A stretch of DNA of 64,000 nt, taken from Heloderma charlesbogerti (taxonomy: Eukaryota > Chordata > Lepidosauria > Squamata > Helodermatidae). The stretch's first letter is position 1, and every line of letters begins with the position of its first letter. The stretch covers positions 1,860,001-1,924,000 of the forward strand of contig JANEZZ010001570.1 in the NCBI GenBank assembly GCA_026122225.1. The letters are read 5' to 3'. The translations under genes and the position numbers were made by a program. Under the pieces are notes generated by a model. The model ran no database searches and was not told where the DNA came from. It saw only the letters and a list, made by a program, of their open reading frames with translations. Of the stretch, positions 31,393 through 41,572 are shown piece after piece.

Positions 31393-32465
31393 ATGCCCCC
31401 CCCCAAGAAAGGCCAAGTTTGAAAGAATGGGAAGGGTAGGGCCCCGCCTCCCCTTCCCAACAGTTCACTGCCAAGGCCCGATTCTGAGTCTGATGATGAA
31501 ACAGACCCGGTTCGGGTGTCAATTCTTGCTCGTCTGGAAGCTGCTGAGCATTCTTCGGGGATCTCCTCCCCCGTCCCCGGCCAGGCCTAAGAACCGCCCC
31601 CCCGGTGGTCCAGCCTAAGCGAACGCAACAGCAGAACCAACGATAGCTACTTCTTCTATTTCAGTTTCAGCAGTAATCCAAGCAACATCCTCCTCCTTGG
31701 AGTTTCACCTAGGCGACACACCACAGCTGGAGGCGGTCCGCCCTCATGGGGCATCTCCGTCAGGAGCACTGCAAGTGGCATCGCCTCCCTTGCTCCCGGG
31801 GACCCGGACACGGCTGCCCTGGATATGGGTGAGATGACTGCACCTCGCCCCAGTTGTCCAGAAGGGTGACCTTCAGGGCCATGGGTTGCCGCCTTAGCTT
31901 ACCTTAGCTTAGCTTAAGCTTATCTATATGACGCCCGGGCTGCCTGCAGCTCCGTCAATCACACCCCAGTAACCCCAGCTGCTTAACGCAGCATCTTATA
32001 CGGCTTTACTGGATTAATTTAGGATCCCTCGCCTGCCCCCGCCCGCTCGGGCATCCAAGTAAGAGACATAATAGATCCCTATGCTAATTTGGCGAGTTGT
32101 ACTGTCACCAGGGCTACCCCTTCTCATAATGACGTTCACCTGAGGAGGTGCGTGACTGGCTTATGTGAGGCCTTTTCGCAGGAGGGTCGCCATTGCCCTT
32201 CCCTGCGCAAGGACTTGTTGGACCAGCACCTTTCGCTCCAATTTTGACTCCTTCCCGGCCAGGTTCGGCGATGGATCTGGCAGTGGCCACATTCACCAGG
32301 CTGTCTCCCGCACTGGCCCTTGGCCTATGGCGGGTCTGCTGCTTCAGCACTCCTATCTGTGCCAGGAATAAAGCCCCAAGGGCACATACACCCAGGACAT
32401 GTGCAGTGTCCGTCATGAGTGCTCCCTTGTAGCAGTCAGCACTCATGCACCTCTTGCTCAATGCC
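31393..32465 (+). pseudogene. Ngaro Gag remnant
   Basis: The ATG at 31393 aligns with the Gag start of the intact minus-strand copy: a CCCAAGAAAGGCCAAG-type beginning, then DSESDDET-like acidic residues, CTGGAAGCTGCTGAGCATTC (LEAAEHS) and GTCCAGCCTAAGCGAACGCA. Frameshifts and stops interrupt it repeatedly. The C-terminal cysteine cluster cannot be read reliably. Confidence 0.7.
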
Positions 32466-32529
32466 CGGGGATGGTAGGGTCCCCGTGGAAAAGCCGAGGC
32501 AGTAGGAAGCTCTGGATGGCCCTTGCTTA

Positions 32530-33690
32530 GTTAGAACGCATCTTGACTTAGAACACGGTTTTATGCTAGGTTCTAGGGACCCCCCCTTTTTTTCTCTAGG
32601 TCAGCATAGGCCATCCTTACCTTGTAAGCGACATTTCTCCTCGCCAGGCGTCGACAGATTCAGGAGAGGTTAACAAGGCAGTACTGGAGGAAGGGTTTTA
32701 GCTCCCCCCTTTTTCCAAACCCCATTATCTACTCTAAGGATCTCCCCTTTTCGAAATGGTGCCCAGGAAATCCTCTAGGGAGTTTATCCTGATTCGTAAC
32801 CTCTTCCTGGAGGGCCAGTCAGTTAATCATGAGATAACCTGATCATCTCTGCTCAGTGCGACACATCTCTTCGATGAGGCAGCTGTCTTGGTCTGGGATC
32901 CCGTCCACAGGTCCCTGAGGGGCATGTGTTACATGGAGTCCAAAGACGGCGGTCAAAGTTCTGATCTAATGCAAGTATTGCTCCCCTTTCCTATTACCTC
33001 TGTGTTTCTTAGCTCACAAAAGGCTGAGGGCCAGTCTCCCACATCAACATTCGGTGAAGCCAATCCAATACTCTTAGGGTTATTCTCGCCTCCCTCTGGA
33101 CAACTTTCAGGTCCTTTAGGGATAGCGCCAAGCAGTTATACATCAGGCAAGGCTTCAACTTAGTAGTGCTTTAATGGCACCTCCTTCTGGAAGCGTGAGC
33201 CTCTCCTCAAAGCCGGATTCACATTCTGCCGCTATCTCCAAGGGGTTTCAGATTCTTAGGGCAGGTCCGATCGTGCTGTGGGTAGTGGCCTGTATTGTGG
33301 AGGCTGCTGCTGCCACCAGGCACATTTTGAGATAACCTTATAGCCAAGTCAGTAACCCCCCCCCCTCTGGTATGACAACATGACTACGTTATTCATTCTC
33401 CATCCTCCTGAAATTGGAGGGTCATGTCATGTGTCAGTGTGTTCGTCCTCCAGAGTCGGTGTTACAACATCAGGTTCTGGGTCCACTATGTGCTGGGTTA
33501 GGCAAACCCAATTGTCGATGCCTTGTCATGAAATTAGGTCAACGTCTTCCGGGCCTTAGCCCCGTGGGTGCTCCATTCCCAGATCCCATCATTGCAGTAC
33601 TACAGGGGACCGGGATACTGAAGCCGGGCATGCCAGTCTGCACTCCATGGCTCTCCGTACAGGAGCCACCTGCGACAGAGCAGGTAGGGT
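32530..33690 (+). pseudogene. Ngaro RT-RNase H remnant
   Basis: Fragments in changing frames correspond to the intact copy: EHGFMLG (32540s), LRISPF near 32740, then an IPKKSxxEF-like stretch and EGQSVNHEI near 32810-32840. Near 33480 comes an LGLGNP/VDALS-like stretch equivalent to the RNase H end. Sections that should carry the catalytic YLDD are not recognisable. Confidence 0.65.
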
Positions 33691-33699
33691 GTGCTGCGC

Positions 33700-34530
33700 A
33701 TTAGGCAAAGCTTCAGCGTTAGGATTCATGACCCTTATCTATAGATCAGTCGCCGCATTTCACGCCTCCTTAAAGAACAACAGACTATTTGGGACCATAA
33801 GTCGCAAGCTGGCCATTTAGCCTTCTGGCCCACAATGGTGGGATTCACTGACTCCATGTCAGATTTTAGGGTTCGGCGTGCAATATAGTGTTGGGCATAG
33901 ATGTTGCCTGCTTTAGTAAATTAGCCACCCTCTCTCTCCAGATACCCCTTTCGGGCTCGGGGTGTAATGGCCCTCCATTTCAGCTTTCCAGTAAGATGTT
34001 TCCCTGTCCCACCTAGCAGCCTTAATGGCCTTCTTCAACCTCCCCTCCTTAGGAATTCAGGGTTACTCTGGGCTCCCAAGGCCGACTGGTCCCGGAGGGC
34101 CTTGATATGCTTCAAGGTACAGGTCTGGCCCAATGTAACCCATTTACGTATGTGGTGATCTAACTGATCGGTATGGCAAGGGCACGGCAGTGGCCCACGG
34201 CCAAACGCAAGTCAATGGGTTAGGCCCCGTCGGCACCTTATGGGTTTATGGAATGCCACGGGTCTGAGGAGGGGCCTCCGTTTTATCACTTCAACAGCTT
34301 ACTGTTGACTTAAGGGCAATTTGGGCAGTTTCTACATTAGCTTTACCCCGCTAGGCCTAGGTAATTTGCAGTTCAGAGCCCACTGTTGTTTCATCGAAGC
34401 AGTCTCCATGGTAGCCACTGGAGGTTTTTCTCTCAGGCACGTTAGGACATTCAAAAATGGGGCTTTACAGCATTTCAGCCTACATTCACAAGTTGTTCGC
34501 TTCTTCCTGACACAATTTTTGCTTTGCTTG
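33700..34530 (+). pseudogene. Ngaro tyrosine recombinase remnant
   Basis: By position and scattered matches (AFHASLKNNRLFGTISRKLA, LMAFFNLP near 34030) it corresponds to the recombinase of the intact copy. Catalytic residues cannot be identified. Confidence 0.55.
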
Positions 34531-34549
34531 CCTAATGTGCTTATTCCTG

Positions 34550-35140
34550 AGACCAGCAGACTCGTCGTACGCCGGTACGGGTGCTCTTACATGGGCACGT
34601 TATGATGTCTGGAGCTGCACGAAGGGCTTGTATGTCGTCTTCAGACGTCAGCTTCTGTCACCCCATCACATTAGGATCCAGTGGCTTCACAGACGTGGCA
34701 GGCGGTGGGAGTCCAGTCCTCACTCTGTTCCACCAAAGTTTGTCAGTCTTCCTCCGCAGGTCCAGGTGCGGCACATTGAGAGGAATGACGTCAGCTGTAA
34801 GCCAGGCAAGGACCTGATCGAACAGGCCTTGGTTGAGATGCAGGTGGTCCGGCATACCTGGCCAGAAGTAGCCTATTGCAGCCCTCACTGCTCCCATGGA
34901 TCAATGTGAAGGACTGGAATGACGTTGCCAGCGGCAGGGCACATCCGAAAGTGCACAGAGAAATGGCTTATGGCCATGTGAATGAGGCGATGGATGCACC
35001 ACCCACCAGGGAATTCTGTGGACTTGGAGGGAGCGTTACAGGTAGGATGGTGCCCGCCTGTCTCATGTAGTGAATAACATATTTCTGTCTGATCTGCAAA
35101 GGGGCCTGCAGGAAGTTCTTCTGCGCAGCTGGGGGGAGTT
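34550..35140 (+). pseudogene. Ngaro SGNH hydrolase remnant
   Basis: One frame carries IQWLHRRGRRWESSPH, VSLPPQVQVRHIERNDVSCK and PGKDLIEQALVEMQVVRHTW, clearly matching residues 46-110 of the intact hydrolase. The GGND block reads ERND and the start block is shifted. It is non-functional. Confidence 0.75.
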
Positions 35141-35574
35141 TCACAAGCTCTAGGCTTGTGACTCCTGTGGCGGCTAGGATGGGCAAAAACAGGAAAGTAG
35201 GGATTGTGTGCATGCAGAGGCACCTTATGGTGACAGGTGACGCCTGAGGCCCCCCTGAACAGGTTGTGCGGCTCGGCAGGGGGATAAGGGTTGCCTGTGA
35301 GACCAACCCTACTCACTCACCCAGGTGTTTCGCAGCACCGGGTTGGGGGTGACACCGGAAGGTCTACCTCCCCCAGAAGGGGCAGTTTGGAGGGATGGCG
35401 AGATCACCGCCACCCCTCAGGCTGGGTGTGTTTTCTCCCAAGAAGTGCCAGCTAGCCGCTGACACAGTTAGATGCCCGTCCTAGTTACCCCTTTGCAGCT
35501 ATTTCAATAAATGTGGCCCAATTTTCAACCCAAGCTTGTTGTCTGCATCTTCTTTAACCCATCTCTGCTCGCAA

Positions 35575-36440
35575 AGTGTGCACAAAAAATGCTTTATTCA
35601 ATAGAAACTTGGCTTGGGAAAGACGTGTATATTTGAAAAAATGCACACAGAAATATGTACATTTGAAAAAAATGAATATCAAAATACATTTTTTAAAAAT
35701 CACAATAAATTATGTAATTTTTTTTTTCATGCAGGCTAAAAAAATGTGATCTATGCATAATTGGAACAGAATTAATTTAACATTGGGAAAATGAGAACCA
35801 TCAGGGTGGAAGCTTGGCTCTTCTCTGTGCAGGGCTACTTTGAACCAAACATGATCCTCCACAGGGATACTGAAGTGGTAACTGCATTGAGTCTTCAAAA
35901 TGTTCTGAAAATCCATATTAACAGTCAGTGCCTTACCTCAAAGCAGGTGGTTCTGTAGGACCTTTCCCTCCTTTGTAACACTTTGAGGTCCAAATTGAAA
36001 TCACAGCACTAATGATGTAAAGCATTTGTTTGAATAGAGCTGTGTGTAAATGGCCTCTCAAATTTTTCCAGTCTGTCTGTGGGCAGCAAAACTGGGGGGA
36101 CAATTTCACTGAATTTCTCCTAGGGAATAAGAAATTATCCAACAGTTTCTCACAGATAGGGTGCACTATTGGCAGGGGTTCTAGCACAGCTTCTTCCTTT
36201 TTTCCTAAGCGTTTTTTGGTTTATTGCAGTGCTTCTGTTGGTGGCAACAGCATCAACTGTGTTGAGGCTTCCACTTCTTTGAGGCAGAATTTTAAATTTC
36301 TTTTGGTGGTATTTTTGAGCTTACCTAGTCACTGTGAGGTGGCTAAGGGTGCTGTGTGTGTTTTCTCTCTCTGTTACACATCTTTTCATTGCTCTACAGC
36401 CTCCCAGACCCCCTACAGTTCCTGAACAGAGATTCTATAA
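35575..36440. repeat. Spacer between the two Ngaro copies, repeat-derived
   Basis: The left half has GTGTGCACAAAA and AAAAATGCACAC-type words like other hAT-like remnants. The right half (about 36020-36440) matches the left half of the repeat at 49600-50098 (TTTGGTGGTATTTTTGAGCT, TGCTGTGTGTGTTTTCTCTC). The rest of that repeat is found beyond the second Ngaro and the CR1, at 44077-44335. No gene. Confidence 0.55.
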
Positions 36441-36880
36441 TTGCAAGCGGAGATGGGTTAAAGAAGATGCAGACAACAAGCTTGGATTGAAAATTGGGCC
36501 ACATTTTATTGAAATATTTGCAAAGGGGTAACTAGGACGGGCATCTAACTATGTCAGCGGCTAGCTGACACTTCATGGGCAAAAACACACCCAGCCTGAG
36601 GGGTGGCGGTGATCTCGCCATCCCTCCGGACTGCCCCTTGTGGGGGAAGTAGACCTTCCGGTGTCACCCCCAACCCGGTGCCACACAACACCTGGGTGAG
36701 TGAGTAGGGTTGGTCTCCCAGGCAACCCTTATCCCCCCACCGAGCCGCACAACCCGTTCGGGGGGCCCTCAGGCGTCACCTGTCACCATAAGGTGCCTCT
36801 GCGTGCACACCATCCCTACTCCCTTTCCAGTTTTGCCCGTCCTAGCCGCCACAGGAGTCACAGGCCTATTGCCTGTGAAA

Positions 36881-37483
36881 CTACCCCCACCTGCGCAGAA
36901 GAACTTCCCACAGGCCCCTTTGCAGATTGGCCAAATATAAATCATTGCCGATGTCTGACAGGTGGACGCCGTCCTGCCTGTAAAGCTCCCTCCTAGTCCA
37001 ATGAATTCCTTGGTGGTTGATGCAACCGTCGCCATGCTCTGACAACCCACGTGCTAGTTCTCTATTCACCTTGCGCCGGGCCCTTTCCATGGCCGCATTG
37101 CTCTGCGCCCTCCACATGATTCTCGGGAGCATTGAGGACCATAATATGGTCACCCCCGGCCAGCGATGTCGGATCATCTGCAGATCGGCCAACGCCTGCT
37201 CCATCAAGCCCTTTCCAGGCTTGTAGCCCAGGTCATTCCCTCCAAAGTGTAACAGCAGGACTTGTGGAGGGAAACTGACCAAACCTCGTTGAAAGAGTGT
37301 GGGGAGAAGACGGTCCCATCGCATACCCCGTCGGCCGAGCCATTGTATCACCACCTGTTGGGGAAACTGCAGCCGGGATCCGAAGGCTGACATAGTAGCT
37401 CTGCAAGCAGCCCAAAAAACCATACTGTGCCCACAAATGAGCACCCGTACCGGCGTCGGTCGAATCCCATCTAAATAAAACAT
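36881..37483 (-). CDS. Ngaro SGNH (GDSL-like) hydrolase
   Basis: 200 codons with the SGNH esterase blocks in order: block I VRVLICGHSMVFWA with the nucleophile Ser20 in a GHS context, block III HFGGNDLG with Gly82 and Asn83, and block V DGVHLSDIGN with Asp171 and His174. All four catalytic residues of the fold are present. The substrate and role in retrotransposition are unknown; acetyl-ester hydrolysis is the usual guess for these ORFs. It begins 21 bp after the recombinase stop, so it is presumably translated from the same transcript. The frame is fully open, and the old copy at 34550-35140 gives a useful comparison. Confidence 0.9.
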   Translation of the reverse strand: MFYLDGIRPTPVRVLICGHSMVFWAACRATMSAFGSRLQFPQQVVIQWLGRRGMRWDRLLPTLFQRGLVSFPPQVLLLHFGGNDLGYKPGKGLMEQALADLQMIRHRWPGVTILWSSMLPRIMWRAQSNAAMERARRKVNRELARGLSEHGDGCINHQGIHWTRRELYRQDGVHLSDIGNDLYLANLQRGLWEVLLRRWG

Positions 37484-37504
37484 TGGGGAAGGCGAAGAGA
37501 ATCA

Positions 37505-38575
37505 TCAAGAAGCATCAGGCAACTTGCGAATGTAAGAGCGGAAGGCCCTGGAGCGCCATCTCCCTACCGCTTCCACTTGCTTGGATGAAAAACCTATGGC
37601 AGCTGCCGTAGAGGCCTCCCCAATACAAAATGAGTGAGTCCCGAAACGGTAATGCCCCAGACCCAGTGTGGTCAAGGCTACCTTAGTGACTGCCCAAAAT
37701 TGGAACTTTGTCAGTGGTGAACCATCCGCATGGCAAAATAGGGGACCCTCACTTGCCCCGTGGTGCTCAATGAAAGCCCGCAAGGCCCTGACCGGGCATA
37801 ACTCGTCAGCCTGGGCCTGGTTAAAGGTAACCAATGCTCCCTTGCCTGCCTGATTGGTTTTTGAACATCGAATATGTAGGTGAATCAGGCTAAGCTGGAT
37901 CTGGATATCTGAATACCTCAAGGCCCTCCCGGAGGTGTCAGATTTGGAGGCCCAGACCAGTTCTGAAATCCTGAGGGCCCCGAAAAAGGCTGTTAAAGCT
38001 GCAGCATGAAAGAGGGATGCTTCGCATGGAGAAGAGCAAAGGGAGGGCCACAATGCCTGAAGCCCTGTGAGAATAACTGGCGACAAAGGGTGCCTGGAGT
38101 CTGGCAGGCCAGGAAACATCCGTGCCCAGCCTTGCACAGCTCTCCTAATTCGGAAATCTGAGGTGGAGTCCTCTACCCCTCGCACTTTGGCCCAAAAGGC
38201 CAAAGAGGCGAGCTTCCCCGAAATGGTCCTAGCAGATAGTCCCTTGTTATGCAGATGTACGCAAAATTGTAACAAGTGGTCCACAGGTAAGGGCCACACA
38301 TCCTGCAACTGAAGCCCGCACCTGAAGGTGCCAAATTCCCTACCTGCTCTCTCGTAGGCAGCTCTAGTGCTGGGGGCTATAGAATTCAGGATCACGTGTT
38401 TGACTTGAGAGCGCCAATCTCCCACAGTTCGTTTGGTATGGGGTCTGGCAGTGGATGGGCCCATGGAGCCAACGCACGGAACCTGTCGATCTGGTTTCGT
38501 GACAAAGCATCGGCTACCGGGTTCCCCATACCCAGCACATGGCGGGCGCGGAACCATATGTTGTGGCGTAGACAT
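37505..38575 (-). CDS. Ngaro tyrosine recombinase with altered HxxR
   Basis: 356 codons. N-terminal SAM-like DNA-binding region about 45-150 (SIAPSTRAAYERAGREFGTF, LSARTISGKLASLAFW), then the catalytic domain. Arg202 lies in GALRISELVWASKSD, Lys239 in RCSKTNQAGKG, His314 in GTHSFC, Trp340 in GRWRS, and the nucleophile Tyr348 in FRSYIRKL near the C-terminus. The expected second arginine of HxxR is Cys317 (TGT, plus 37625-37627), consistent with a CGT to TGT CpG transition. It inserts the circular DNA copy into the genome. With this change the encoded enzyme is probably inactive. It overlaps the RT-RNase H frame by 184 bp. Confidence 0.92.
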   Translation of the reverse strand: MSTPQHMVPRPPCAGYGEPGSRCFVTKPDRQVPCVGSMGPSTARPHTKRTVGDWRSQVKHVILNSIAPSTRAAYERAGREFGTFRCGLQLQDVWPLPVDHLLQFCVHLHNKGLSARTISGKLASLAFWAKVRGVEDSTSDFRIRRAVQGWARMFPGLPDSRHPLSPVILTGLQALWPSLCSSPCEASLFHAAALTAFFGALRISELVWASKSDTSGRALRYSDIQIQLSLIHLHIRCSKTNQAGKGALVTFNQAQADELCPVRALRAFIEHHGASEGPLFCHADGSPLTKFQFWAVTKVALTTLGLGHYRFGTHSFCIGEASTAAAIGFSSKQVEAVGRWRSRAFRSYIRKLPDAS

Positions 38576-40209
38576 TTGAGGGTAAATGCTCTAACTAAAT
38601 CCATGACTCTTTGGTTTCTAGAGGATAATGTATTAATGACATGCACTACGGCCAAGTTGTCGCACCAAAAAAGGGCGACAGAGTTGGCCATCAAGTCTGC
38701 CCAAATATGTACAGCCACGTAAATGGGGAAGAATTCCAGAAAGGTGAGGTCCCGATTGATACCGCTGGCAGCCCAGGTCTCTGGCCACTGGCCCAGGCAC
38801 CACCGGTCTCGCCAAATTAGCCCAAAACCAAAGGTGCCAGCCACGTCCGAATGGCTCTGCATGTCGGCTCGTAGAAGTAATTCACGTCTCCAAAAGGAGA
38901 TGCCATTAAAGTTCCTCAGGAATTTAAGCCATACCCGCAGGTCCATGCGCATAGCAGAGGTGACTCTGGTGCGATGATGCGGGAGTTGAATACCCCGCAT
39001 TGCCCAGCAGAGCCGTTGCAGGAATGCGTGGCCGGGGGCAACCACTCTACAAGCGAAGTTCAGATGGCCAACAATTTCCTGTAGTTCTCTAAGGGAGACT
39101 TTATGAAGGTGCAAGATGGACTGGAGCTTATTTTTAAGTATCACCAATTTATCGTGGGGGAGACGAGAACACTGTGCGCGGGTATCAAGCTCGATCCCCA
39201 AGAATGTCAAAGTAACAGTTGGGCCCTCTGTCTTCTCGTGTGCCAAAGGGACACCCAAGTCTGAGGAAAGGGATATGAATGCCCTAATCAGGTCAGAGCA
39301 TTGACTGCCGTCCCCAGGTCCAGCAAACAGGAAGTCATCCAAATAATGGACCACATCGCTGCAGCCCGTCTTGTCCCATATGGCCCATTCCAGAAAGGTA
39401 CTAAACATTTCAAACATGGCGCAAGAGATGGAACATCCCATAGGGAGAGCGCGGTCGATGTAAAATTTGTTCTGGAAGGAAAATCCCAGCAAATCAAAAT
39501 CCAGAGGATTGATAGGCAAAATGCGAAAAGCGGATTTGATATCACACTTGCCCATCAATGCCCCGCGGCCCAGAGCTCTTATCATGGCTACCGCAGCGAC
39601 AAAGGATGTATAACGCATGGAACATAGGTAATCTGGAATTTCATCATTAACCGACTGGCCCTTGGGGAAAGAGAGGTCATGAATTAACCTGAATTCACCG
39701 GGTGATTTCTTGGGTATAATACCCAAAGGGGAAATCCTCAGGTTGGGTAGCGGGGGCGAGGAAAATGGGCCGATGACTCGACCTGACTGAACTGCTTTGT
39801 TAATCTTATCTTGCACCAGGCGCCGCATGCTAAGAACAGACCGGTGGTTACCAGTCAAATACGGCCTGCGCAGGCCCGTAAAGGAAATCCTGAAACCCAA
39901 TGTAAAGCCGTGTTCCAAGTAGATTGCTGCCTGCTGATTTGGGTAACGACCTAGAAGTTGAAGGAGTGGAACAATCTTAATTGGGCTGGGGCCCTTTGGG
40001 AGGGGGAGGATACCCACCGCCCTGTTTTCTGCCACCCCGGCCATCCTTTGGGGGATCTCTCCAACCTCTGGCTCTCGGGCAAGAGGAGCAGGAGTGTTGA
40101 CCACCACAATGGGAGCACTTGTGCCGGAAGCGGCATGGGTTATGGGAGCAGGAACTTTTGGAGTTGAACTCCCAGCACAGCCAGCAGTGTTGAACCCCTG
40201 GACCTGCAA
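38392..40209 (-). CDS. Ngaro reverse transcriptase and RNase H
   Basis: 605 codons. RT region about 95-345: NLRISPLGIIPKKSPGEF (156-173), RLIHDLSFPKGQSVND, GKCDIKSAFRILPI with the first catalytic Asp (D223), LPMGCSISCAMFE, YLDD at 289-292 and LTFLGIELDT. RNase H about 445-575: Asp455 (HSDVAGTFGFG), Glu492 (LEFFPIYVAV), Asp517 (WCDNLAVVHVIN) and Asp567 (VADALSR), the full acidic set. It copies the RNA into DNA and removes the template strand. No internal stop is seen. The start overlaps the Gag frame by 233 bp, so translation probably depends on frameshifting or re-initiation. Confidence 0.94.
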   Translation of the reverse strand: MQVQGFNTAGCAGSSTPKVPAPITHAASGTSAPIVVVNTPAPLAREPEVGEIPQRMAGVAENRAVGILPLPKGPSPIKIVPLLQLLGRYPNQQAAIYLEHGFTLGFRISFTGLRRPYLTGNHRSVLSMRRLVQDKINKAVQSGRVIGPFSSPPLPNLRISPLGIIPKKSPGEFRLIHDLSFPKGQSVNDEIPDYLCSMRYTSFVAAVAMIRALGRGALMGKCDIKSAFRILPINPLDFDLLGFSFQNKFYIDRALPMGCSISCAMFEMFSTFLEWAIWDKTGCSDVVHYLDDFLFAGPGDGSQCSDLIRAFISLSSDLGVPLAHEKTEGPTVTLTFLGIELDTRAQCSRLPHDKLVILKNKLQSILHLHKVSLRELQEIVGHLNFACRVVAPGHAFLQRLCWAMRGIQLPHHRTRVTSAMRMDLRVWLKFLRNFNGISFWRRELLLRADMQSHSDVAGTFGFGLIWRDRWCLGQWPETWAASGINRDLTFLEFFPIYVAVHIWADLMANSVALFWCDNLAVVHVINTLSSRNQRVMDLVRAFTLKCLRHNIWFRARHVLGMGNPVADALSRNQIDRFRALAPWAHPLPDPIPNELWEIGALKSNT

Positions 40210-41572
40210 TAGTCTTGGTGGCTATTGCGGGTGACAGCTTGGCCAGGATATGGCCGCTGTCGGACCTGTCGCCAAAGCCTGGCCTAGAAGGGGTCATGAA
40301 TTGGAGCCAAAGGTCCTGGTCCTTCAGATCCCAGCGCATGGAGGGGTCGATGGTGGCCCTCCTTCGGAAGGCCTCGTCGTAAGCCAGCCATGCGCTCTCC
40401 TCATATTTGGAGTAAGCCCTGAATATTATGTCGAGGTACTTGGTGAGAACCCAAGCCCTCTCAGGGAACCTCTGCTGGAGGATGCCAGCGTAAATTAAAA
40501 AGCCTGGCAACCAGTTCACCCAGGTGCGAGGCACCTTGCGAGCTTTGCTCTGCTCAAGATCCCGGTCATGGGTCCTACCTTTGTCGCTGGGTTCGGGCTC
40601 ATGAAAGAGCAGGGCAAAGACATCGATAAATTCACCCCGCAATATCTTTTCTCTAGTAGCAATGGTTAAGTGAAAACCAATAGGGGAGGACGTCGCACCA
40701 GTGGGCATAGATCCACGACTTAGGTTGGTGCATGGGTCAATTGAGGACAACTGTGGGGCTAGCAGGGAAGGAGGTAGGGAAGCTAGGGGGTCACTAACCG
40801 AACCGGCGGGCCCCTGCCAAACACTGGCGGAGGCGACGTTAAGCAAATGAGGCTGGACTAATGGCGGGGCAGGCGCAGTGGCGTCTCCTGCCAGTAGTAG
40901 TAAGGGGAATGAAGTGCCAGGCCCCAAAGAACTGGGAGGGCTGGCTGATGAAGCAGCTGAACTAGGAGTTGAGGCCGAGGCAACGGGCTGAGGAGTACTA
41001 GCTGCGGGGCCTGAAATAACTGAAGGAAGTGTACGAGGGGGGACTGGGCCGCCTTGAAAGGTAACCCCCGGCACCCAACCCCAGGAGTTGATTTGCCCCA
41101 TACCCGGCCAGGCGAATTGAGGTGCCAAAGCAGTCTCACCTGTACCAATCGTGGGCATGCTCTGATCCCCAGCTGGAAAAACCGAGGTTGTTGCTTGTGC
41201 GCCCAGGGAAGATGAGGCAGCAGAAGGGAGGAGCTCTGCTGAAGGCGGTGAGCCTTCTGGAAGAGCCGAGGAAGAGGAGGTGGATGCCTCAATAGCATCC
41301 AGGCGATCTGAAATAGAAAGGAGCAACGAGCGTTGGGTCTGTTGTCGCGTTCGCTTGTGCTGGACCACTGAGGATTTTTTGTGCCTGGCCTGGGGAGGAG
41401 GAGGGATCCCCGAGGAATGCTCAGCAGCTTCCAAACAAGAAAGAATTGATGCCAGTACCAGGTCTGTGTCCTCATCAGAGTCAGAATCCGGCCTTGGCAG
41501 CGATCTTTTGGGGAGAGGGGGTGGGGCCCTCCCCTTCCCTTTCTTACCACCCTGGCCTTTCTTGGGAGGCAT
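39977..41572 (-). CDS. Ngaro Gag-like protein with cysteine-rich C-terminus
   Basis: 531 codons starting MPPKKGQGGKKGKGRAPPP, a basic N-terminus, then an acidic serine stretch (PDSDSDEDTD) and a long low-complexity Pro/Ser/Ala region (about 75-290). A more structured part follows at 300-450 (TIATREKILRGEFIDVFALL, WVNWLPGFLIYAGILQQRFP). The end has a Cys/His cluster at 463-499 (CWLCWEFNS, CRFRHKCSHCGG, HSCSSCP), a putative nucleic-acid-binding zinc motif typical of Ngaro Gag. The ATG at 41572 is supported by the matching start in the old copy at 31393. Confidence 0.88.
   Translation of the reverse strand: MPPKKGQGGKKGKGRAPPPLPKRSLPRPDSDSDEDTDLVLASILSCLEAAEHSSGIPPPPQARHKKSSVVQHKRTRQQTQRSLLLSISDRLDAIEASTSSSSALPEGSPPSAELLPSAASSSLGAQATTSVFPAGDQSMPTIGTGETALAPQFAWPGMGQINSWGWVPGVTFQGGPVPPRTLPSVISGPAASTPQPVASASTPSSAASSASPPSSLGPGTSFPLLLLAGDATAPAPPLVQPHLLNVASASVWQGPAGSVSDPLASLPPSLLAPQLSSIDPCTNLSRGSMPTGATSSPIGFHLTIATREKILRGEFIDVFALLFHEPEPSDKGRTHDRDLEQSKARKVPRTWVNWLPGFLIYAGILQQRFPERAWVLTKYLDIIFRAYSKYEESAWLAYDEAFRRRATIDPSMRWDLKDQDLWLQFMTPSRPGFGDRSDSGHILAKLSPAIATKTIAGPGVQHCWLCWEFNSKSSCSHNPCRFRHKCSHCGGQHSCSSCPRARGWRDPPKDGRGGRKQGGGYPPPPKGPQPN

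Larger units (their letters stand above)
28865..35574 (+). mobile_element. Ngaro-type retrotransposon, old degenerate copy
   Basis: About 6.7 kb, oriented opposite to the intact copy at 36441-42798. The 5' ends match (TAGAAATGCCCT, then GGCGCCAGCTTGTCTGGCTG). The 3' ends match (AAGCTTGTTGTCTGCATCTT and a final CGCAA). Between them are recognisable but heavily mutated Gag, RT, recombinase and SGNH regions. The 5' non-coding part contains a 173-bp GC-rich tandem array absent from the other copy. It is much older than the other copy. Confidence 0.82.
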
